Shown piece by piece: positions 1-5,310 of a stretch of DNA of 11,137 nucleotides. A model generated the notes under the pieces. That model was not told the origin of the DNA and searched no databases. It saw only the letters and a list, made by a program, of their open reading frames with translations. The position numbers and the translations under genes were made by a program. Position 1 is the first letter of the stretch. Each line of letters begins with the position of its first letter. The stretch comes from an uncultured Collinsella sp. (GTDB lineage: Bacteria; Actinomycetota; Coriobacteriia; Coriobacteriales; Coriobacteriaceae): the NCBI GenBank assembly GCA_958418185.1, contig CATZEP010000038.1:1-11137 (forward strand), written 5' to 3'.

Positions 1-15
1 GATTGTGAAACGCAT
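1..15 (-). CDS. Possible 5' end of a minus-strand gene (partial)
   Basis: On the minus strand an ATG at 15-13 is followed by codons reading M-R-F-T-I before the window ends. A good ribosome-binding site (GAGAGGA, complement of 22-28) sits 6 nt upstream, which is the main evidence that this is a real start. Five residues are too few to identify a family. The same frame stays open upstream through the hairpin region as far as an in-frame TAG near 155, so a start at a GTG near 125 cannot be excluded. If real, the gene is divergent from the one at 259 and has a long structured leader. Confidence 0.3.
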
Positions 16-40
16 GGATATTCCTCTCTGTTGTGTCGGC

Positions 41-185
41 TTTCCCAGGCACCCGACCTTGACGTTCAAACCGTCGCTCGCGTACCAAAGTACGCGTCGC
101 TCCTCTTTCAGGCCAATCTCGGGCACCTGGAAAACCCTTAATGGGACGTTGTTCTATCCCATTACGCCGATCGGTCGCCTGACCG
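41..185 (-). promoter_or_regulatory. Structured RNA / possible leader element of unknown class
   Basis: An outer stem pairs 41-56 with 119-134. Read as minus-strand RNA, all 16 positions pair, three of them as G-U wobbles; on the plus strand these would be C-A mismatches, so the minus strand is the better-folding RNA. Inside are a 7-bp hairpin (79-85 with 90-96), a 4-bp hairpin (61-64 with 72-75) and a weak one at 102-112. On the far side lie an 8-bp hairpin (139-146 with 157-164) and a 5-bp hairpin (172-176 with 181-185). It lies directly upstream of the putative minus-strand start at 15. I do not recognise it as a known riboswitch or ribosomal-protein leader. Confidence 0.4.
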
Positions 186-206
186 TATCGTCAAAATAAT
201 CTCTGC

Positions 207-242
207 AAAAGACGGCTGCTCCGTTTGGAGGGCCGTCTTTTT
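207..242 (+). terminator. Intrinsic terminator hairpin, possibly bidirectional
   Basis: A 10-bp stem (207-216 with 232-241) continues into an inner 4-bp stem (219-222 with 227-230) around a GTTT loop. It ends in five T's on the plus strand, and the A-run on its left gives four T's on the minus strand. It ends only 17 nt before the ATG at 259. It therefore either closes a plus-strand transcript entering from the left or acts as an attenuator in the leader of the 259 gene. Confidence 0.65.
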
Positions 243-258
243 GGTATAAGAGGACGGA

Positions 259-990
259 ATGACTAACACGAAAGGTATGACCATGCCCCAGATTGATGAT
301 GCCGAGCTGTTTGGCAATGCCGAGGATCAGCGTGCGTACGAGGACTTTTGCGCCAATCAGGAGGCGGTCGAGAAGTTTACGCTCGACAAGCCCGCGCTTG
401 TCTGCCGTTGGCGCATGTCCAACAAAAAGGTGCCCATGCTCAACCGCCACATTCGCGCGCTGTCCGAGCGCCTGGTGCAGGGCGAGCCGCTTACCCACAA
501 CATGCTCAGCTGGGCCAAACAACACGTTGAGTGGTCGCTTGCCGAGGGTGATTACACCGCACACGACGGCGTGCTCATGCTGGTGATCGACATCAACGGC
601 AACGCCGCCATGACGGTGGGCGAGTACGAGCCGCTGGCCGATACGTCGGCCAAGGCGCTACGTGCCCGCTCCGCCGAGGCCCGCTCCGAGGCCGACGAAA
701 CCGGCGTGGCGCCCGAGCTGCTCGCCGCCGTCGATAACGGCGAGCTGGCCTTTGTGGCGCCAGCGGACGAGTGTCTGTGCGGCACGGCGACGCTCGTTGA
801 GCAGCTGGCCCAGACCAAGGGCATCCCGGTCACGCGCGTGGACATTCCCGCGCAGCTCAAGGGCGCGCTGTTCCTGGTGAGTGACGAGCACGGCGTGGTC
901 CCCGTAACCGAGACGGACGCCGCCGAGGCCGACGCCGCCACGGTCGCCTTCTTCGCCGAAGGCTACGAAAAGCTCCGCGCCCGCCGCTAA
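259..990 (+). CDS. Hypothetical protein; possible degenerate fold-type IV aminotransferase relative
   Basis: A 243-residue soluble protein with no signal peptide or membrane segment. I do not recognise a named family. By eye its segments follow the order of class IV PLP enzymes (branched-chain aminotransferase, aminodeoxychorismate lyase). A His/Arg-containing helix region lies at residues 58-95, then D-G-V-L-M-L-V-I-D-I-N-G at 103-114, G-E-L-A-F-V at 161-166, a G-T-A-T helix running to G-I-P-V at 175-191, and L-K-G-A-L-F-L-V-S-D-E-H-G-V-V-P-V at 200-216. The stretch that normally carries the Schiff-base lysine, between the first helix region and the D-G-V-L strand, is essentially missing, and the protein is shorter than the usual 270-300 residues. 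Activity as a PLP enzyme is therefore doubtful. The start at 259 has GAGG 5 nt upstream. ATG 283, with AAAGG 7 nt upstream, is a credible alternative, because a TATAAG at 245-250 could be a -10 box giving a transcript start near 257. The homology is inference. Confidence 0.8.
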   Translation: MTNTKGMTMPQIDDAELFGNAEDQRAYEDFCANQEAVEKFTLDKPALVCRWRMSNKKVPMLNRHIRALSERLVQGEPLTHNMLSWAKQHVEWSLAEGDYTAHDGVLMLVIDINGNAAMTVGEYEPLADTSAKALRARSAEARSEADETGVAPELLAAVDNGELAFVAPADECLCGTATLVEQLAQTKGIPVTRVDIPAQLKGALFLVSDEHGVVPVTETDAAEADAATVAFFAEGYEKLRARR

Positions 991-1034
991 ATGATTTTTC
1001 TGGGACGGGGATTAAAGAATCATTTTGGTCCCCG
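989..1034. repeat. Interleaved inverted repeats after the 259-990 gene
   Basis: Two stems overlap. An 8-bp pair links 989-996 with 1018-1025, and a 6-bp G/C pair links 1006-1011 with 1029-1034. They interleave, so an RNA could form one or the other, or a pseudoknot. No T-run follows, so this is a poor intrinsic terminator. The remaining sequence up to 1120 shows no gene. Confidence 0.35.
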
Positions 1035-1129
1035 CCACCGCTGCGAGTGCGAGGCGGACAAAACGCCCCCGCTCGCGAACAGTTCTGTCACCTGGCACCG
1101 CGCGAGGCGTGTACCTGCAGCTTTGCGGT

Positions 1130-1135
1130 CATAAT
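1130..1135 (+). promoter_or_regulatory. Candidate -10 box for the two-component operon
   Basis: CATAAT lies 33 nt before the ATG at 1168 and is followed by GGGACA. The same hexamer-plus-flank pattern (ATAATGGGACA) occurs before uppP at 5245-5255. No convincing -35 box is visible at 16-18 bp, so confidence is limited. Confidence 0.35.
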
Positions 1136-1167
1136 GGGACAAGACAACCAAGAGGGGAGCGGAATCA

Positions 1168-1839
1168 ATGGCGCTGATCTATATCGTTGAGGACGACGAG
1201 CCCATTCGTCGTGAGCTTGTCGACATCCTTGCCCGCGCCGGGTTTGAAGTCGAGGCCTGCGAATCGTTTGAGCATGTCTCGCGCGATATTCTCGCCACCG
1301 CGCCCGACCTGGTACTGCTTGACCTCACGCTCCCTGTCAAAGACGGCCAGCACATCTGCGAGGAGGTCCGTCGCGAATCCGAGGCTCCCACCCTCGTTCT
1401 CACGTCGCGCACGACCGAGATCGACGAGGTTATGGCCATGACGCTCGGCGCGGACGACTTTGTTCCCAAGCCTTACAGCGCCCGTGTGCTTGTGGCGCGC
1501 ATCAACGCACTGCTGCGTCGCACCGCGGCGTCAGGCGAGCGCAGCACACTTGTCCACAAGGGGCTGGAGCTCGACCTCGCCCGCTCAATGGTCACCAACA
1601 CGCAAACGGGCACCAGCACCGAGCTCACCAAAAACGAGCTGCGTATCCTCTCGCTGCTTCTGAGCCGCGCGGGCAAGATCGTTTCGCGCTCGGCCATCAT
1701 GCAGGACCTGTGGGACTCCGACGCCTTCGTGGACGACAATACGCTCACCGTCAACATCAACCGCCTGCGCACCACGCTCGAAAAAATCGGCATCAAGGGG
1801 TATTTGACCACGCATCGCGGCCAAGGCTATTCGGTCTAG
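1168..1839 (+). CDS. OmpR/PhoB-family response regulator
   Basis: DNA-binding response regulator of 223 residues, full length for the family. The receiver domain (about 1-118) has the acidic pocket E8-D9-D10, phospho-acceptor D52 in L-L-D-L-T-L-P, T79 in L-T-S, F98 at the switch aromatic position and K101 in V-P-K-P. The C-terminal winged helix (about 128-223) includes L-T-K-N-E-L-R-I-L and ends in the typical T-H-R-G-Q-G-Y-S-V. The partner kinase should phosphorylate D52 and so change DNA binding at target promoters. GAGGGGAGC at 1152-1160 supports the ATG at 1168. The kinase gene follows after 9 nt, so the two are one operon. The pairing with a two-TM kinase resembles BceR/GraR-type systems that answer cell-envelope stress or antimicrobial peptides; that role is inference. 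Confidence 0.95.
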   Translation: MALIYIVEDDEPIRRELVDILARAGFEVEACESFEHVSRDILATAPDLVLLDLTLPVKDGQHICEEVRRESEAPTLVLTSRTTEIDEVMAMTLGADDFVPKPYSARVLVARINALLRRTAASGERSTLVHKGLELDLARSMVTNTQTGTSTELTKNELRILSLLLSRAGKIVSRSAIMQDLWDSDAFVDDNTLTVNINRLRTTLEKIGIKGYLTTHRGQGYSV

Positions 1840-1848
1840 GGGCCGGCT

Positions 1849-2892
1849 ATGTCGTTTGGCAAGTTCTTTAAAGATGCGCTGCTTCCCGTCGCCGTGTGGA
1901 CGTGCGGTGTGCTGCTGAGCTGCTTTGTGCTGACGGTTGCCGGTGCACCCGTCTCTATCGTGGTCGTGGCGGTCGGCGTGTCCTTTATCTTTGGTATGCT
2001 CGGCATCGTGGTCGAGTACGCGCGTCGCCGCCGTTTTCTGCGTCAGCTGGAGCGCGCGGCCGAGGAGCTCGAGAGCCCCGCATGGGTGCAGGAGATGGTG
2101 CAATGCCCGACCTATGCCGAGGGCGAGCTCGAGTACGAGGTCTTGCGCCGGGTGGGCAAAGCCGCTTGCGACGAGGTTGCCGAAGGCCGGCGTCAGACCG
2201 ATGACTATCGCGACTATATCGAGAGCTGGGTCCACGAGGCCAAACTGCCCCTGGCGGCGGCTCATCTAATTTTGGAAAACCTGGATGGCAGCGAAGACGA
2301 CCTGTCTCGTGTGGATGACCTGGGCCGTGAGTTGGCTCGCGTGGAGCGCTATATCGACCAGGCGCTGTACTACGCGCGTTCGGAAGTCGTGGAGCGCGAC
2401 TACCTGATTCGCCGCTGGGATCTCAAGACCTTGGTGACGGGCGCGATTAAGGCCAACGCGCGCGAGCTCATCGCGGCGCACGTGGCCCCGGTGTGCGAGA
2501 ACCTCGACTTTGAGGTCTTTACCGACGAGAAGTGGCTCGAGTTTATTCTGGGCCAGCTCATTCAGAACAGCATTAAATATGCGCGCGAGGACGGCGCAAA
2601 GATCGTGTTTTCGGGCGCGTTGCTGGACGAGGGCCTGGCGAGCGAACGCATCGAGCTCACCGTCGCGGACAACGGCTGCGGCGTGAGCGCGGCCGACCTG
2701 CCGCGCGTGTTCGAGAAGGGCTTTACCGGCGATAACGGCCGCACCACCAAGCGCGCAACGGGCATTGGCCTCTACCTGGTGGCGCGTCTGTGCTCCAAGA
2801 TGGGTATCGATGTCACCGCGGCATCCGAGCCCGGCGAAGGCTTCGTCGTCACGTTTGCCTTCTCGACCAACAAATTCCAATACTTTGAGTAG
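1849..2892 (+). CDS. Sensor histidine kinase, BceS-like (intramembrane-sensing type)
   Basis: A 347-residue membrane histidine kinase. Two hydrophobic segments (about 12-32 and 34-57) are joined by only a couple of residues, so there is almost no extracellular sensor domain. This is the hallmark of intramembrane-sensing kinases. The DHp helix contains W-V-H-E-A-K-L-P with phospho-acceptor H129, a form of the H-box typical of the BceS group. The ATPase domain has the N-box at N240 (Q-L-I-Q-N-S-I-K-Y-A), the G1 box at D274 (D-N-G-C-G) and the G2 box at G305 (G-I-G-L-Y-L). AGGGGC overlaps the regulator's stop codon and serves the ATG at 1849. BceS-type kinases usually sense through a BceAB-type ABC transporter encoded next door. 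None is here; hipBA follows instead. No terminator is visible after the stop. Confidence 0.92.
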   Translation: MSFGKFFKDALLPVAVWTCGVLLSCFVLTVAGAPVSIVVVAVGVSFIFGMLGIVVEYARRRRFLRQLERAAEELESPAWVQEMVQCPTYAEGELEYEVLRRVGKAACDEVAEGRRQTDDYRDYIESWVHEAKLPLAAAHLILENLDGSEDDLSRVDDLGRELARVERYIDQALYYARSEVVERDYLIRRWDLKTLVTGAIKANARELIAAHVAPVCENLDFEVFTDEKWLEFILGQLIQNSIKYAREDGAKIVFSGALLDEGLASERIELTVADNGCGVSAADLPRVFEKGFTGDNGRTTKRATGIGLYLVARLCSKMGIDVTAASEPGEGFVVTFAFSTNKFQYFE

Positions 2893-2935
2893 TCGTCGCG
2901 GTGTAACGTCCCGGAGCGTCATTCACGTTAAGACA

Positions 2936-2955
2936 ATTATCCCAAACGGGATAAT
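2936..2955. promoter_or_regulatory. hipBA operator site 1 (20-bp palindrome)
   Basis: Two 8-bp arms (ATTATCCC / GGGATAAT) flank an AAAC spacer. The arms contain TATCC and GGATA, the half-sites of the known E. coli HipB operator (TATCC-N8-GGATA), but separated here by 6 bases. It is the exact reverse complement of the site at 2975-2994. GATAAT at 2950-2955 could double as a -10 box. Confidence 0.85.
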
Positions 2956-2974
2956 TCCATCATGATGTGCTATG

Positions 2975-2994
2975 ATTATCCCGTTTGGGATAAT
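2975..2994. promoter_or_regulatory. hipBA operator site 2 (20-bp palindrome)
   Basis: The arms match site 1, with spacer GTTT instead of AAAC, and extend to 10 bp each if the flanking TG/CA is counted. The centres of the two sites are 39 bp apart. A possible -10 box, TATGAT at 2971-2976, abuts this site. Either candidate promoter would be covered by bound HipB or HipBA, consistent with autorepression. Confidence 0.85.
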
Positions 2995-3008
2995 CATAGG
3001 GGATTAGC

Positions 3009-3254
3009 ATGCAAGACTGGAATGAGCGAACGATTTTTGACCCAGCTGAACTCGGTGCATATTTGCGTGAGCGCCGGAAGAAGCTCGGTTATACCCAACG
3101 CGATGTGGCTGATTTCAACCAGTGCAGTTTGCGCTTTGTGAGCGAGCTTGAGCGTGGAAAGGCGGGTGCCAATCTTCGCCAAACCCTTCAAATCGCTAAC
3201 AGCTTGGGGGTCGATTTGATCCTGAGGGAGAGGGGCGACGGCTCATGGCATTAA
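3009..3254 (+). CDS. hipB: HipB-like antitoxin, helix-turn-helix XRE family
   Basis: An 81-residue DNA-binding antitoxin, expected to dimerise, bind the two palindromes just upstream and neutralise HipA in a complex. The Cro/C1-type helix-turn-helix spans about residues 15-70: L-R-E-R-R-K-K-L-G-Y-T-Q-R-D-V-A, then a recognition-helix region S-L-R-F-V-S-E-L-E-R-G-K at 40-51. Its length is close to E. coli HipB (88 residues). AGGGGA at 2998-3003 supports the ATG at 3009. The 3' end overlaps hipA by 10 nt, implying translational coupling. Codons are more A/T-ended than in the flanking two-component and pcrA genes. Confidence 0.93.
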   Translation: MQDWNERTIFDPAELGAYLRERRKKLGYTQRDVADFNQCSLRFVSELERGKAGANLRQTLQIANSLGVDLILRERGDGSWH

Positions 3255-4534
3255 AGGTTTATCGTGAGTATCGGGGAACGTTTGAGCTGGTCGGAGAATT
3301 TGAGAGGGCCGACCCCGTAAACGAGACGTTTGCATATGATGAGGGATATCTTGAACGCGACGATGCTGCCGCACTCTCAGCTTCTCTTCCCTTGCGACAT
3401 GAGCCATATGCCAGCAATGAGTTTTCGGCCTTCTTTTCGGGCATGCTTCCCGAGGGCCCGGTTCGGCATGAGCTGTCGATGCGTTTTCAAATCCCCCAGT
3501 CAGACTATTTATCGATGCTCGAGCGTTTGGGCGATGAGTGCGTTGGTGCCTTGAGGTTTCTCGGCGATGAGAAATCGAGCTACGATCCGGGCTATCGTCC
3601 TCTGCAAGACGAGGATTTTGAGGCACTTTCTAAGGCGGAAGTGTTTGAGATTGCAAATGATATGCAGGATTCGAGGCTGTCGTTGGCGGGCGCTCAGTCT
3701 AAAACCGGTTGGTTTTTACCGCGCGGTAAAGATGCAAAAAAGGCCGGGTCGGGGGATTGGATGCTGCCGCTCGGCTCTGCCCCCTCGACTCACATAGTCA
3801 AGATTGCTTCAACTAAACATCCGGATTTGCCGTTCAACGAATTAATTTGCATGACGGCAGCGTCTGCTGCTGGGCTTGAAATTGCCCGTTCAGAAGTTTC
3901 GGATACGATTCCTGGTGCGTTCTTTTCCGAGCGTTATGACAGAATCTGGAGCAATGAGCCGCCGTCGATGAGCGGATTCGATGTGCCTCTGAGGCTGCAT
4001 CAGGAGGATTTTTGCCAAGCGGTTGGCTGGCCTTCGTATATGAAATACGAGACACGTCCCGATAGCTGCTATATGGCTCTTTGCGGCCGATTGATAAGAG
4101 AGCAATCGTCTAACGTAATTGCTGATACTCAAATGTTCGCTCGTCAGGTAATGGTCGATTATGCGTTGGGGAATTGCGACTCGCATCTCAAGAACCATTC
4201 GTTTCTTTATAGTCCGAGTTGGCGGGAAAAGAGGTTGGCCCCTGCATACGATATTGTTTGCACGACGATAATGGGATACGACCATAATCTTGGGATTGAT
4301 ATTGGGGATCACCGGGTGATCGATGGGGTGACTCCTGAAGATTTCGAATTCATGTCTCAAGATTTGCATCTGCCACTCAAGATGATCAAGAACATCGCGG
4401 CGGAAGTGGCTGAAGAGGTGTCTGCCCAGCTTGCAGAACTTGCCTCTGCAACCGGAGATTTGGGTCGGGTCGCTCTGAAAATTCAGACGGATTCCGTTGA
4501 GAGAATGAGGGTTCTGGAGCAATTCTCAGCCTAA
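3245..4534 (+). CDS. hipA: HipA-family serine/threonine kinase toxin
   Basis: A 429-residue HipA, about full length (E. coli HipA is 440), with both the N-terminal subdomain and the C-terminal kinase fold in one chain. In E. coli HipA phosphorylates glutamyl-tRNA synthetase, stalls translation and induces persistence; the target here is unknown. Visible motifs are the N-terminal G-D-E-C-V-G-A-L-R-F, the glycine-rich loop R-L-S-L-A-G-A-Q-S-K-T with S146 at the place of the E. coli autophosphorylation serine, the catalytic D312-S-H-L-K-N317 block, and the metal-binding D336 in A-P-A-Y-D. All key residues are present, so it should be active. The start at 3245 lies inside the hipB 3' end with AGGGGCG upstream. 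A terminator follows 6 nt after the stop. A/T-richer codon use than the neighbours suggests horizontal acquisition. Confidence 0.95.
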   Translation: MALKVYREYRGTFELVGEFERADPVNETFAYDEGYLERDDAAALSASLPLRHEPYASNEFSAFFSGMLPEGPVRHELSMRFQIPQSDYLSMLERLGDECVGALRFLGDEKSSYDPGYRPLQDEDFEALSKAEVFEIANDMQDSRLSLAGAQSKTGWFLPRGKDAKKAGSGDWMLPLGSAPSTHIVKIASTKHPDLPFNELICMTAASAAGLEIARSEVSDTIPGAFFSERYDRIWSNEPPSMSGFDVPLRLHQEDFCQAVGWPSYMKYETRPDSCYMALCGRLIREQSSNVIADTQMFARQVMVDYALGNCDSHLKNHSFLYSPSWREKRLAPAYDIVCTTIMGYDHNLGIDIGDHRVIDGVTPEDFEFMSQDLHLPLKMIKNIAAEVAEEVSAQLAELASATGDLGRVALKIQTDSVERMRVLEQFSA

Positions 4535-4540
4535 AGCAAA

Positions 4541-4571
4541 GCGGGGCCACCGTAATGGTGGTCCCGCTCTT
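4541..4571 (+). terminator. hipBA terminator, possibly shared with the convergent usp gene
   Basis: An 11-bp stem (4541-4551 with 4557-4567, one G-U pair) with a 5-nt loop is followed by TCTT. On the minus strand the same hairpin is followed by TTTGCTTT, so it may also stop the usp transcript, which ends at 4625 and converges on it. The G-U pair makes the plus-strand fold slightly better. Confidence 0.65.
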
Positions 4572-4624
4572 GGAAGACTTGGGCACGTGGGCTTGCGCTC
4601 CGCGATGCGTTAGGCGTACGTTTG

Positions 4625-5062
4625 CTACTTCACGACCAAGATGTCGCAGTCGGTGTTGCGCAGCAGGAACGTCGAAATCGAGCCCAGGAGCGCATACTTG
4701 ATCGAGGACAGACCGCGAGCGCCGCAGAGCACCAGGTCGGGCTTGACCACGTCGAGCATCTCGTCCTTGAGCGTCTCGCGAATACGGCCGGCGCGAATCA
4801 TAACCTCGACCTCGGGAATATCGGGATTGGCCTTGGCCTCTTCGAGTTGCTTGGCGATGGAGTTCTTAAATGCCTCCTCTAGGCCGTTGACCAGATCGAC
4901 CGGATAGGAACCGGCGCTCTCGAGTGCCGTGGAATCGATGACGTGGCCGATAATCAGCTTGGCGCCGTTGTTCGCGGCGACCTTGATGGCGCGTGCGAGC
5001 ACAAAATCCTGCTGCTCAGTACCGTCGAGTGAAACAAATACCTTGGTATAGCCCTCGTTCAT
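4625..5062 (-). CDS. Universal stress protein, UspA family (ATP-binding type)
   Basis: A single-domain cytoplasmic Usp of 145 residues, normal for the family. It starts with the beta-strand V-F-V-S-L-D-G-T (D13 at the nucleotide-binding aspartate). Near the C-terminus it carries the ATP-binding signature G-2x-G-9x-G-S as G114-A-R-G117, nine residues, then G127-S128, ending in the final strand C-D-I-L-V-V-K. Presence of the motif predicts ATP binding, as in MJ0577/Rv2623-type proteins rather than E. coli UspA itself. Such proteins respond to starvation, growth arrest or redox stress. A strong ribosome-binding site (AGGAGGAAA, complement of 5065-5073) precedes the ATG at 5062. It is transcribed away from uppP across a shared 248-bp intergenic region, and converges on hipBA. 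Confidence 0.95.
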   Translation of the reverse strand: MNEGYTKVFVSLDGTEQQDFVLARAIKVAANNGAKLIIGHVIDSTALESAGSYPVDLVNGLEEAFKNSIAKQLEEAKANPDIPEVEVMIRAGRIRETLKDEMLDVVKPDLVLCGARGLSSIKYALLGSISTFLLRNTDCDILVVK

Positions 5063-5156
5063 GGTTTCCTCCTTGGTCTATCGCACGGGCGCGGGGCTCG
5101 TGCGTCGGGCGGGCGCGGATGCGTGACCGCCGGACACTTTATCTTGTTGCAGTTAT

Positions 5157-5172
5157 ACCCAAGGATTTGGGT
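5157..5172. promoter_or_regulatory. Short palindrome in the usp-uppP divergent region
   Basis: Inverted repeat ACCCAA-GGAT-TTGGGT with 6-bp arms, about 95 bp upstream of the usp start and 140 bp upstream of the uppP start. The position would suit an operator for the usp promoter, but no clear -35/-10 pair could be fixed around it. Confidence 0.3.
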
Positions 5173-5179
5173 TTGACCG

Positions 5180-5209
5180 CTCGCAATTCTGTGAACGGGC
5201 GAGTTTTTT
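5180..5209 (+). terminator. Weak terminator-like hairpin upstream of uppP
   Basis: A 5-bp G/C stem (5180-5184 with 5199-5203) is followed by six T's on the plus strand. There is no plus-strand gene immediately before it, since usp runs the other way. It may stop antisense or read-through transcription, or act in a longer uppP leader. The stem is short and the loop (14 nt) long, so it may not work. Confidence 0.35.
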
Positions 5210-5243
5210 GGTAAGGGTAGGCGCAGGCGCGCCGCCAACGGTT

Positions 5244-5249
5244 GATAAT
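5244..5249 (+). promoter_or_regulatory. Candidate -10 box of uppP
   Basis: GATAAT followed by GGGACA lies 62 bp before the TTG start and resembles the candidate box upstream of the two-component operon. No good -35 box is visible. A transcript start near 5256 would give a leader of about 55 nt and rules out the in-frame TTG at 5242 as the translation start. Confidence 0.35.
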
Positions 5250-5310
5250 GGGACATCGCCCGCACCGTCCGCAGAACAACTATCGGTGGGTGTCTAACGA
5301 GGGGGTCCCT

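Noticed and set aside
5..199. Plus-strand 64-codon open frame at the left edge
   Set aside because: It has no clear ribosome-binding site in view and coincides with the hairpin region; the fold favours a minus-strand RNA. A small protein is not impossible but not supported.
1585..2265. Minus-strand open frame across the two-component genes
   Set aside because: It spans the junction of two well-supported plus-strand genes and is a shadow of their codon bias.
5242..5310. Upstream TTG extension of uppP
   Set aside because: It overlaps the candidate -10 box, and the TTG at 5311 gives the family-typical M-D-I-I-E-L-L start with a good ribosome-binding site.
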